This document shows positions 53,806 to 64,000 of a DNA stretch of 64,000 nt, piece by piece. The notes below the pieces were generated by a model. It saw nothing but the letters and a program-made list of their open reading frames with translations, was not told where the DNA came from and searched no databases. Each line of letters begins with the position of its first letter. Position 1 is the first letter of the stretch. A program made the position numbers and the translations under genes. Source of the stretch: Litsea cubeba (lineage: Eukaryota; Streptophyta; Magnoliopsida; Laurales; Lauraceae); contig CM022955.1 of the NCBI GenBank assembly GCA_012931725.1, positions 18,624,500 through 18,688,499 on the forward strand, read 5' to 3'.

Positions 53806-54615
53806 TGTGTGGGGATGTCTCCCAAAGTACTGGGATTATATTAATCTCGGTGTTAGTGTCGGCTAATCACGCCTTGACCTCGACAAACGTCACCAAGGCG
53901 CTATCCGAGACCGAGACCGTTTCTAGTCTCAGACGCCCCTGACCCCGGCACCGAATCCTCACTTCGGTCACCCGACCTCGGCACAAAGGCACAAAGTCTT
54001 CACCTCGGCCACTCAGCTCGGCACCAGAGCTAGACTGCTAGCCGAGATGGACGCTGACGGCTGTACATTAACGGATATCTAGCTGAGTCTGACAAAGCCA
54101 TCTTGGCCGCCCCTCACCCCTGACATAGCCGCATCCAGCGGCTACGTCTCATCAGGGTATGGCACCAGGCCAGGCCCGATGGGACCAGGCCCAAAAGTCA
54201 GACAAGGTAAGGCCCGATTAGACCATCATTTAATGCATAATGGGCTGATCGGACTGCCATTTAATGTATAGTGGGCTGACGTGACAGCACCCCTGGGAGT
54301 GCTAAGACGTCATCATGAGTCCCACCATGCAACACTAGTTTCCTCCTCTATAAATAGAGGAATAATCTCCATCCCAGGTACGCACAATCACAATCTGAGA
54401 GCTGTTACTCTGTCTCTCTTTTCACTCATCTCCATCCTACTGTTTAGTTCCCATACTGACTTAGGCATCGGAGAGCCTTGTGCTGCCCACAGCCAGGGTC
54501 CTCTGACTTGTTCATCTTCTCCCCTTTCAGGTTTCCAGGCCATTTTCCATCATTGAAGGAGCTTCAAGCTCACCCTGATCCTCATTACAAAGTCTATAAT
54601 ATTTAGGCACTTACA
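53806..54615 (+). repeat. Gypsy 5' LTR
   Basis: About 810 bp, from TGTGTGGGGATG to GGCACTTACA. TATAAATA box at 54349-54356. The 3' LTR lacks one TG at its start. Confidence 0.92.
54349..54356 (+). promoter_or_regulatory. TATA box in gypsy 5' LTR
   Basis: TATAAATA in an otherwise GC-richer LTR, conserved in the 3' LTR at 60140-60147. Likely Pol II start about 30 bp downstream. Confidence 0.7.
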
Positions 54616-54662
54616 GTTGGCGCCGTCTGTGGGGAAGCATTAACCTAATCTTCCCAAACACC

Positions 54663-57600
54663 ATGCCTCCCAAAGCTAAGAAAGGCGGAGAATCCTCAAA
54701 GGTGAAAGGCGGAGAATCCTCGAGGGCGATAATCCAGCTGCCGCCACCCCCGGGCCCGTCGCCGGTCGCTCCTCCTCAGAGGTGATCCTAGGCAAGGTCT
54801 GGCGCAGTTGCAGTTGAGGAGCGCCCTGACGCACACCTCTTCATCCAGGTCCCCTTCCCGGAGCGAGTCGAGGATTCATCCCCGGAGGAGGAGGTTATGC
54901 CTCCCCGGCGAGATGAACAGCGAGAGGAGCGTCCTCAAAAGGACAAATCTATAACAGTCAGTAAGTCCCATCATTCCCGTCACTTCGCTGGCGATGGGGA
55001 TGTCGCGGCCCAAAACATCCTCATCCAAGAATAACAAAAAGTTGATTCGGCAGCTCCAACAGCGGCTTCGGCAGCAACCTGAGCAAAAGGCAAAGGTTGG
55101 CCCCCAACCTTCCAAAAGTAGGCCGACCCATCAATCCGAGATCGACCTCAGGCAACACCTTAAGCACAAGAGGCAGCGCCGGGCTCAGGACGAGGGCTCC
55201 AGCAACAGTCACTCAAAGAGAGGGTCAGAGCCCCTCTTCGAGGACAAAGAGGACGAAGAAGCGCGGTTTGACAAGCTCGTCAGGCAGGCTATCCGGCGCA
55301 ATATGGAAGTTCTCTCTCGCAATCCTTTAGATTCGTACGACTCCGGCGACGCCGGCTCGTCTCCTTTCTCTCGGGAGATCAAGGATTTCCTCTTGCCCAA
55401 GAGATTCAGCGCCCAAGGTTCGTCCATTATGATGGCACCTCAGATCTGCAACGCATCTCCGACATTTCACCCAGAAGATGTCAGTGTGGGGCGATGTCGG
55501 CCATTTGAACTGTAGAGTTTTTTCGTCGAGTCTGGGAGACCTCCCCCTCAAATGGTTTTGCAGTCTCCCAGAAGGATCAATCTCGAGTTGGTGCCAGTTG
55601 CAGAACTCCTTCCTGGGAAAGTTCCATGCCCACAGAGTCATCCCGAAGATGGATGGTGACATCATGGCCCTCAAGATGAGGTGGAACGAGAGTATCACCC
55701 AGTTCGCTAAGAGATTCTGGACTGTCTATAGCCAGATCGAGAACTCCAACGACGAAGTGGCAATCATGTCCTTCCAGCACGCCCTGCTGCCGGGCAATGA
55801 CCTTTGCAAAGAGCTGGTCGGGAGCCCCGTGACCTCGGTGGAAGCGCTAATGGCCAGGGTGAATAAGTACATCACCCAAGAGCAAGATGAGGTCAGGGCC
55901 AATGACAGCTTCAGCGTCTCTAAACCAGTCTCCAAAGGCCAGTCCAAGCCCGAAGACCGAGCCACCCAGCATGACGGCCACCCCTCCAAGAAATCCTTCT
56001 CCAAAAAGGAAAAGATGACGTTTTAGAGGGAAGAGAGGAATCGATACCGAGCTTCCACCAGCTCGGCAGCAGCCTCGTTTCCCAACGAGGATGACGGCAA
56101 GAAGTCCAGGCCAAATGTCCACACAGTATTCGTGGAGCCTATCCACAAAATACTGAACAAGATTAAAGACCAGCCCTACTTCAGCTGGCCGCAGCCTATG
56201 CAAGGCAAACCCGCCAGCCGAAACCAAAGTAAGTTTTGTGCCTACCACAAACAGAATGGGCACAACATCGAAGACTATTTCTCCCTTAAGTCACACCTTG
56301 AGAAGCTCGTCAAGGAAGGGCACTTAAAGGAGTATGTGAAGGGAGGAGTAAACACCAACCGAGCTCAACGCTAGGATGACGGAGGTCACTCTAGCGATGA
56401 GCTGGAAAAAATCATCAGCGTCATCCACCTAGCTCCCGCCCCAAAGGGGAGTAACCAGGCCCGTACCGAGGCCAGGAGGGCTGCACACGGCAAACAAGCG
56501 ATGACTGCCAAGCTCGAACCAGGGTTCAAGAAAGCCCGGAAGGAGAAGCCCATGATCTATTTCTCTGAGGAAGACTTGGAAGGAGTGCAGCTCCCCCGTA
56601 ACAATTCGCTGATCGTCACCCTCAAACTCAAGAACTGCATAGTTCAAAGGATCCTCGTCGACCCCGGAAGCTCTTTCGAGATCTTTTATTTTGATTGCTT
56701 TAGGAGGATGGGCCTTAGAGAAGAGAAACTGGAGGAAGCGTGGACTCCCCTGATAGGCTTCAGCGCCAAACTAGTATATCCCAAGGGGAAGATCTCCCTC
56801 ACAGTCCAAGTTGAAGGCGCCTCCATAACTGCCGACTTTCTTGTGGTAGACGCGCCGTCTCCCTATAATGCCATAGTGGGGAGAACATGGCTGCACAGCA
56901 TGGAAGCAATACCTTCCACCCACTACCAGAAACTCAAATTCCCCTTAGAGGACAAGAACGGCGGAATAAAGGTGGTCACTATCAGAGGCCACCAGCAGGC
57001 GGCCAAGCAATGTCTAATGGCCGTCGTGCCCGGAGAAAAGGAGCCACAACAAGTAAATATGGCTGAACTGGAAGACGAGCTTGATAAGGTTGGCCGCAAT
57101 CCCTAGAAGAAAAGCGTTGAGGATTTGACCGAGGTCAGGCTCGATCCCACCGACCCTGAGCGCCACTTCTTAATTGGCAGTCAGCTTGCCGAGACGGAGC
57201 GGGCCGAACTCATAGTTTCCTATTCAGGAACAAGGAGGTCTTCGCTTGGACCCCCTATGAGATGCCTGGTATTGACCTCGAGGTCATGTGCCACAGGCTT
57301 AGCGTGGACCCTCATCACAAACCAGTGATGCAGAAGGCACGCAGGTCGGGGGTACCACAGTTAGAAGTAGTAGCCGAAGAGGTAGGTAAGCTGCTAGATG
57401 CGGAGGTGATCAGAGAGGTCAAGTATCCGAGGTGGCTGGCGAATACAGTGGTCGTTAAAAAGAAAACTGAGAAGTGGAGAGTCTGCGTCGATTTCACTGA
57501 CCTGAACAAGGCCTGTCCCAAAGACAGTTTCCCACTCCCCAAAATTGATCAGTTGATCAACCCCACTGCTGGCCACGACAGGATGAGCTTCCTCGATGCT

Positions 57601-59606
57601 TACCGAGGTTACCACCAAATGCCAATGTATGGACCTGACGAAGAGAAGACTGCGTTCATAACGCCTAGAGGCATTTACTGTTACAAGGTCATGCCCTTTG
57701 GGCTAAAACATGCAGGGGCCACCTACCAAAGGTTAGTCACGAAGATGTTCCAGGCCCAGCTCGGTAAGACGGTGGAGGTCTACATTGACGACATGGTCGT
57801 CAAGTCCAAGCAGTCCCAGGACCACTTGGCCAACCTGAGTTAGGTGTTTGACATTCTTAAGAGGTTCAAGCTCAAGCTCAACGCCTCCAAATGTACGTTC
57901 GGCGTCGGCTCCGGTAAATTCCTTGGAAGCCTGGTCACTAGAAGAGGGATTGAAGCCAATCAAGATCATATCACGGCAATCCTTAGAGTACAAAGTCTAA
58001 CAACGACAAAGCAAGTTCAGAAGCTCACCGGCATGGTTGCTGCACTCAATCGCTTCGTCAGCAGATCCTCAAATAAATGTAGGTCTTTCTTTCAACTCCT
58101 CAAGAAAAATATGAAGTTCCATTGGACCCCGGAGTGCGACGAAGCGCTGCAGAGGCTCAAAGCCTATCTCTCCTCACCTCCCTTACTCTCGACTCTGAAA
58201 CAGGGAGAGGTGCTCTAACTCTACCTCGCGGTCTCGGATCATGCGGTCAGCTCGATCCTCCTCAGAGAGGATGACAAGCAACAAATGTTGATCTACTACA
58301 CGAGCAAGATCATGCTTGACACCGAGACCAGGTACCTACCGATGGAGAAGCTCGCGTTGGCGCTCGTCAGCGCTTCCCGCAAGCTCTCCCACTATTTCCA
58401 AGCCTTCTCCATCATGGTTGTGACAGAATACCCACTCAGAGCGGTCTTCAAAAAGGCCGACTTCTTCGGCCGAATCTCGAAGTGGGCCGTCGAACTAGGG
58501 TAATACGATATCAAATATTAACCTAGAATGGCGGTCAAAGCTCAAGTTTTGGCGGATTTCATTGTCGAGTTCGCCTCTCTAAGCTCGGCACCAACCTCGC
58601 TCGGCACCGAACCGGGGGGTAGGAGGCATGAGGACGAAGTCACTGAGACAGAAAAAGAGCGCGCTTAGAACCGATTCCTTGTTTCCGCTTGGAAGGTCTT
58701 CGTTGATGGATCCTCTACCTCCAAGAGGGTTGGCGCCGGCGTAGTTCTTCAATCTCCAGAAGGATTGGTTATCGAGCAAGCCCTCACTCTTGATTTCAAA
58801 GCATCCAATAACGAAGCAGAGTACGAGGCTCTAATAGCCGGGTTAAATAGTGCTAAAATCCTAGGAGCTCAACAGCTGACGGTTTTCAATGATTCACAGT
58901 TGAAACAAGCCAGTTGACTGGAGACTACCAAGCTCGCGACGACAGGATGACAGCCTACTTAGCGTACGCGAAAAAGCTTCTCTCGCAGTTCCAAAAAGCC
59001 GAAGTCTAGCAGATCGGTAGAGACTCCAACTCTCATGCCGACGCCCTCGCCAGCCTAGCTTCAGCGGTTGAGGCTGGGAGGAAAAGGATTGTCGAAGTAG
59101 GATCGCTGGAAAGACCGAGCACGGAGCTTACCTCTCCTCGGCAAATTCTATCCGTTGACCTCGGCCCGAGCTGGATGGACGCAATCGTCACCTTCCTTAA
59201 AGATGACCAGCTCCCCGAAGATAAGAACGAAGCTTGCCGAATTAGGCTCAAAGCAGCTCGGTTCTGGTTGAGCCCATAAGGCAAGCTCTATAGGAAGTCC
59301 TTCACCGGCCACTACCTTCAGTGCGTCCACCCCGACAAGGTCAATGACTTCTTGTTCGAGATACATGAAGGAATCTGTGGAAGTGATATTGGTGGACGGT
59401 CGCTGGTATACCGAGCTATCAGCCAGGGGTACTGGTGGCCGTACATGCAGATAGATGCGCAGAAATATGCCCAGAGGTGCGAGAAATGCCAGAAACTCTC
59501 ACACTCCCTCCATCAGCCAGCACAAGATCTGAGCCCGCTCTCTAGCCGATGGCCCTTTGTCCAATGGGGACTGGACATCGTAGGACCTCTCCACCGAGCT
59601 CCAGAC
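54663..59606 (+). pseudogene. Gypsy gag-pol (gag, PR, RT, RH, aRH, truncated IN)
   Basis: The ATG at 54663 opens MPPKAKKGG and soon stops. Capsid homology (LPLKWFCSLPEGSISSW) is at about 55540-55600 after a frame change. A knuckle-like CAYHKQNGHNIEDYF follows near 56240, protease ILVDPGSS near 56655 and AIVGRTWLH near 56870. RT runs at 57300-57990 with YIDD at 57781-57792. RNase H is at about 58130-58500, and a second RNase H (FVDGSS, NNEAEYEAL, FNDSQL) at 58690-58905. Integrase has the zinc-domain His pair and CEKCQK (59360-59500), then WGLDIVGPL with the first catalytic Asp, and ends at 59606. Stops occur at 56024, 56372, 57103, 57841, 58216 and elsewhere, with shifts near 55490 and 57215. 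Confidence 0.92.
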
Positions 59607-60407
59607 TGTGGGGATGTCTCCCAAAGTACTGGGATTATATTAATCTCGGTGTTAGTGTCGGCTAATCACGCCTTGACCTCGGCAAACGTCACCAAGGCGC
59701 TATCCGAGATCGAGACTGTTTCTGGTCTCAGACGCCCTTGACCCCAGCACCGAATCCTCACTTCGGTCACACGACCTCGGCACAAAGTCTTCACCTCGGT
59801 CACTCAGCTCGGCACCAGAGCTAGACTGCTAGCCGAGATGGACGCTGACGGTTGTACTTTAACGGATATCTAGTTGAGTCTGACAAAGCCATCTTGGCCG
59901 CCCCTCACCCCTGACATAGCGGCATCCAGCGGCTACGTCCCATCAGGATATGGCTCCAGGCCAGGCCCGATGGGACTAAGCCCAAAAGTCAGACAGGGTA
60001 AGGCCCAATAAGATCAGCATTTCATGCATAATGGGCTGATCGGACTGCCATTTAATGTATAGTGGGCTGACGTGACAGCACCCCTGGGAGTGCTAAGACG
60101 TCATCATGAGTCCCACCATGCAACACTAGCTTCCTCCTGTATAAATAGAGGAATAATCTCCATCCCAGGTACGCACAATCACAATCTTAGAGCTGTTACT
60201 CTGTCTCTCTTTTCACTCATCTCCATCCTACTGTTTAGTTCCCATACTGACTTAGGCATTGGAGAGCCTTGTGCTGCCCACAGCCAGGGTCCTCTGACTT
60301 GTTCATCTTCTCCCCCTTTCAGGTTTCCAGGCCATTTTCCATCTTTGAAGGAGCATCAAGCTCACCCTGATCCTCATTACAAAGTCCGTAATATTTAGGC
60401 ACTTACA
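59607..60407 (+). repeat. Gypsy 3' LTR
   Basis: About 801 bp, TGTGGGGATG to GGCACTTACA, followed by GTCAG. It carries a 9-bp deletion relative to the 5' LTR (a GGCACAAAG unit lost near 59782). Confidence 0.92.
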
Positions 60408-60412
60408 GTCAG

Positions 60413-61225
60413 GTTAGATGTAACATACCTCACTTAGGAACATTTATCATAGTAGCAACGGCACACACCCATTTGATCGAAAGAAATCAAAATCAAGCTG
60501 GTGTTAAACTCTCTTAGAATTAACAAGAAAACTGAAAGAATGAGTCAGTGTTTCAGACCCCAAAGCGATGCAAAAATCACCCCAAATCATAAGTAAGCGC
60601 AATCTAAATTGGCCAAAACGGGGGCGTAAAATAAAATGAAAACAACCTCTGGACTCAACTCAAGCCGTCGGCATAAAATAGGACCATTCCAATCTGTTTA
60701 CATATTGATTTAAGAATCACCAGTTCATGGATCTATTGTAGAAGAGAGGCATGACCCACATAACTACAAATAAAAGGATAACATGCTTGTACAAATGTAT
60801 GAGGTACGTAAAGCACTACAAAAATGCCGAATTGCCTGCACCCTAAACCCCTTTTGGCACAAGATACATACACGATTTATTGAAAAAAGATATTGAGAAA
60901 TATCAAGTAAAATCCCCACTGAGCGATGATCGATATGGAGACTCCGACACATGTCTGGAGATCTATATGCGTTTCGGTGATTGGAAAGCTCTGCGGATCT
61001 CTTCGCATCTGTCTAACCTATGGGAATGGAGAGTTTTCAACTCTAGGGCTCCCTTCTCTTCTACAGACAAGTCGCAAAGAGTAACACTTACTAGAGAGTT
61101 CTTCATCAGGAAACCCACAACCATTGATCCTATTGAGAGTTTTATTTATGCGGACAGATCAAATCTTACACTAAGTGAGATTGAATTTCAGAGAACATGC
61201 AATGATGATCAACTCAGTCCAATGT
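60413..61225. other. Gene-free or unrecognised stretch
   Basis: Contains one open frame of 115 codons on + (60880-61227) with no recognisable domain, and shorter frames on -. It could hold part of a minus-strand gene or an old LTR; nothing in the sequence decides. Confidence 0.35.
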
Positions 61226-62110
61226 GATGATCAGTATAGACATTTCTCCAATAGTCTAATTCGAGAAACCTTTGGGGCTCTATTTGTGTAGACAACAACA
61301 ATCATCCAACTAAATAGTAGGCATTATTTGAATATTTTAAAGGTTGCGTTTAAGCCTTAACATTGGCTAAGGTCCCAAATCAGATTCCGTTATGGGTCTC
61401 AATCCCAATTAATTAATCTAGAAGATTAATTTAAGTCTAGAAATCAATCAACCACAGTAGAGACAAGAGGCACGTGTTTTTACATGAAAAACCCCACTCG
61501 GAAAAACCTCGGGTCTTTTTGTCTAGACCACATATAGACCAAGAACTATTAACAAAAATGTTACAACACTCACAGAACCTTTCCCTGGTTGGAACTCAAC
61601 CTAAGGATCGTGATGGACTTGCCGATGACTCACCGTTCACCTTTACCGTGCTTGAAATCACCACCTTGAATGCCTCTTCAAGGTGCTTCAGAGAATAAGA
61701 TGTTTTTCTTTTTCAGTGCAACATTTCTTGCACATCTATAGCCAAAGAACTCTTAGAGAAAGTCTCACTTGATAGAATAGGAGAGAGTCATGTTTAGGGT
61801 TGCAAGAAGGTGTTTTTATAGGCCAAGGGTTCGTGCAAGGGTCTCCAAGTTCGTGTAGAACAAGAAAGGTAGTTGGAGAAAAACCAGGAACGAAGTTCTG
61901 TTCACGCGGGACAAATTTCCAGAGGGTTGCTCGAGCGAGCAGGGGACTCGCTCGAGCAAGACCCTTCTCTTGCTCGAGGGAAAGCAGGCCACTAGGCCTC
62001 TTACTGAGAAGTCCCATCACAGTCCATATCTAAGAATAAAAAAACTACAACTTGATTTGGACATGAGTTTTGTTCGTAAACCTAATGAATTTACCAACTA
62101 AAAATTTACA
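61226..62110 (-). repeat. Probable 3' LTR of a SIRE-like copia (left boundary uncertain)
   Basis: On the minus strand the LTR would begin TGTAAATTTTTAG at 62110, immediately after the purine run AAGGGGGAGAT (complement of 62111-62121). That AGGGGGAGATTG configuration is typical of the SIRE/Maximus copia group. The far end near 61226 is a guess from a TG and composition, because the partner LTR lies beyond the window. Confidence 0.5.
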
Positions 62111-62121
62111 ATCTCCCCCTT
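62111..62121 (-). other. Polypurine tract of SIRE-like copia
   Basis: AAGGGGGAGAT on the minus strand, directly upstream of the putative LTR start TGTAAA. It primes plus-strand DNA synthesis. Confidence 0.6.
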
Positions 62122-62327
62122 TGGCAATTCATGAATAAAACTCCTAAAAAATAGTTAGAACCAATTTTTTCCCAATACAATGATTTCCCACGAAAGAAAA
62201 CATTGAACATAAATCTTCCAAATTTTGCGATGTTCAAATCTCCAACCCTGTTGTAAATCTGCATGACAAATCTTGGCAAAAGATATTGCATAAATCATAG
62301 AAATGAGATAAATCAATCCAAGCAAGC

Positions 62328-62560
62328 TTCAAATCAAATATAAGCTACTCCCGTTTTTGTTCAAGAACTGACAAGAGAGAAGTACAAAGACACAATATGC
62401 AAAAACGCTAAGCAGAGCCATCAAGTTCCAACCAAGTATAGCTTTCAAATCAAATATAAGCTACTCCCGTTTTTGTTCAAGAACTGACAAGAGAGAAGTA
62501 CAAAGACACAATATGCAAAAACGCTAAGCAGAGCCATCAAGTTCCAACCAAGTATAGCTT
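62328..62560. repeat. 115-bp perfect tandem duplication
   Basis: Two adjacent identical units, starting at 62329 and 62444. The second overlaps the last codons and the stop (62524) of the env-like frame. Identity points to recent origin. Confidence 0.93.
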
Positions 62561-63608
62561 TCATTCGTGATGAAGATGGTAACCAATGCTGCCAAAGGCT
62601 CGTCAATGGAGGTTAACCTGAAATACAAATCGATGAATTTTTCATGCATTGTACGGAAATCTTTATGGACCACACCCTCTAGAATTGTGATTCGATCAGC
62701 TAGGGATGATTGCGCACCCTCAGCCTGTGGTGGCAGTTGGTTTCTCACTTTGTTTGTAACATCAGCATGTCCCACAGCTGGACTCCAATTCATATGAGCA
62801 CAGGACTGCTTCAATGACCAAATGTTAATGTGACTCCCAATAGGCATAGTGATATCATGTGCCTTTCGGGTTACATTCTTCTTCATCAGAAGCCGAGTAA
62901 TAAGGGCACCATATGGAAGAATTGCATTCCCTGATGCTCTAGATGTCTTTAGCATTAGTTTGAGTATAGAACCTGGCACAGCTACGACATCCTTCTCCAA
63001 TGCTCAAGAGTAAGCGGGCAAGAGCGCGGTCTATATCTGAAGAATGAACTCAAGGAGCTAAATTAGAGTTCACAAATAAATTGAGCAAGCGGTATTCCTC
63101 ACGTAGAGTACAGTGAGAGTACAGAGAAGAAAGGTACCTTTATGCCACTCATGAACTTGACCACCAGTTAATGCAATGGCAAGGTCACTATAAAGACCTG
63201 ACTCCAAGGGATCAAACTCATCATCGGAAGGAGAACAGTCAGGCTCATCGATTTTCTCAATACTCAGAAATTCTGCAAGCGAAGATGGAGATACTGCAAT
63301 ATTTTTGCCACGGACATACGTGGTAAACAGCTCAGTAGAATTCACTCGCATATTACAGTAAAATTCAAGCACCCAGTCAAGATTACTTCAGCATGAAACG
63401 AGAATAATGAGTTCCAAGGTCTTTTGGCCAATATTTCAAAGACATCTGAGAACATCAGTTCATCATCTATTGGTCACTCAGAAGCAACTTTTCGGGTAGC
63501 AAAGTGTTTGTCAAAACGCAATGCATTTATCAACGAAGAGAACCGATGGGTGTCATAGCGAGTAAACGAAGTAGAGAGCATCGCATGGGTTCGCTTCTTA
63601 GAAGCCAT
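62524..63608 (-). pseudogene. Envelope-like / plant-transposon-domain ORF of SIRE-like copia, broken
   Basis: Starts at 63608 with MASKKRTH and runs through FTRYDTHRFSSLINALRF to a TGA near 63474. It continues in frame (DVFEILAKRPWNSLF) to about 63358, then shifts to a frame with LEFYCNMR, TTYVRGKNIAVSPSSLAEFL (63070-63372). The final part (62524-63000) includes ASGNAILPYGALITRLL and ends ELDGSA. The EFYANM...YVRGK...FSP pattern is that of the 'putative plant transposon protein' or envelope-like proteins found after pol in some copia and Athila elements. Its position just before a polypurine tract and LTR agrees. The function of this family is not established. Confidence 0.68.
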
Positions 63609-64000
63609 ATTGCAACTGTGAAAATCACCGAGGCAAATTAAAAATAGTTGGAGTGCATAGTTCATTCAGACATTACAACAAACACTTGGTGTGCATAATT
63701 CTAAAAAGTGAAGCAAACCACAATCTAAGCATAAAAATGGCATCAAAGTGTGCAACATGATGTCCATCATCGTCTCAAAGTGTTTAGCCAACACGAATAT
63801 CATCAAATCAATCATAAACCTCAACTATTCAAGAGAACAACCAACACTACCCTATCACTTCACAACCTCCATAGCAACAAACTCATCCTCAACCAAACAC
63901 TTACAAACAACACTTCAAACTCTTCTTGATACAATGTCAAGAGCAAAAAAGATCCAAATCAATAAATTCCAAACACCAAACCATTGACACAAGGAATGAA
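63609..64000. other. Right edge, internal region of the SIRE-like element
   Basis: AT-rich and without protein motifs on either strand. Expected to be the spacer between pol and the env-like frame, with pol beyond the window edge. Confidence 0.4.

Larger units (their letters stand above)
53806..60407 (+). mobile_element. Ty3-gypsy (Tat-type) retrotransposon, 3'-deleted internal region
   Basis: Target duplication GTCAG (53801-53805, 60408-60412). LTRs of about 810 and 801 bp differ at roughly 30 positions plus a 9-bp indel, about 4 %. Primer site TGGCGCCG at 54618-54625, of the tRNA-Asp type. The internal order gag, protease, RT, RNase H, a second RNase H, integrase marks a gypsy element of the Tat group, in which the extra archaeal-type RNase H follows the first. 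The integrase is cut off at the 3' LTR, and no polypurine tract remains. Confidence 0.93.

Noticed and set aside
54281..54556. Open frame starting MTAPLGVLRRHH, found again at 60072-60398
   Set aside because: It lies wholly inside the two gypsy LTRs; repetition of the frame reflects LTR identity, not a gene family.
60880..61227. 115-codon frame as a gene
   Set aside because: No recognisable domain, no promoter or splice context, and surrounded by retroelement sequence; left as unassigned.

Overview
The window is nuclear DNA of a flowering plant. It is AT-rich and packed with plant transposon families: Ty1-copia elements primed by initiator tRNA-Met, a Tat-type Ty3-gypsy element, L1 and RTE LINEs, an Au-type SINE, a hAT element and foldback MITEs. 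It holds one recognisable host gene with canonical GT-AG introns. I cannot name the species. A woody angiosperm with large, repeat-filled introns would fit.

The host gene is a class C (AGG3 / GS3 / DEP1 type) heterotrimeric G-protein gamma subunit on the + strand, in five exons from 18677 to 50020. The exons sum to 648 bp (215 residues plus stop). Exons 1-4 encode the G-gamma-like domain and exon 5 encodes the whole cysteine-rich tail (about 40 Cys in 122 residues). Introns 2 and 3 are 167 and 78 bp. Intron 1 is 12.4 kb and intron 4 is 18.0 kb, and both are swollen by transposons.

Region by region: 1-7790 holds no gene, only several MITEs, a 9-bp-TSD Mutator-like foldback element, a 93-bp direct duplication and a promoter-like ABRE/TATA patch. 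7791-11324 is a complete but mutated hAT transposon with an 8-bp target duplication. 11699-13692 is a MITE split by a 1.8-kb LTR. 13700-18180 holds MITEs, tandem repeats, a SINE-like piece and a 1-kb foldback element. Intron 1 holds a second Mutator-like foldback, an LTR remnant with a PBS, and a 5'-truncated L1 LINE split by copia A, which itself carries an Au SINE. Intron 4 holds copia B (identical LTRs) and then an old copia (E) that hosts a 1.9-kb solo LTR, a reversed copia remnant (D), an RTE LINE scrap and the young copia C. Downstream of the gene are more MITEs, a third Mutator-like foldback with a long internal hairpin (52847-53418), and a Tat-type gypsy element (53806-60407) whose integrase stops exactly at its 3' LTR. 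The right edge is the 3' part of a SIRE-like copia on the minus strand (env-like ORF, polypurine tract and LTR).

The transposons can be ordered in time by LTR divergence as read by eye: B 0/297, C 1/338, A 2/288, gypsy about 4 %, E far more. No autonomous, intact element is present: every polyprotein has a frameshift, stop, deletion or rearrangement. The most consequential feature is that intron 4 separates the domain exons from the tail exon of a gene family in which loss of the tail is known to change organ size.
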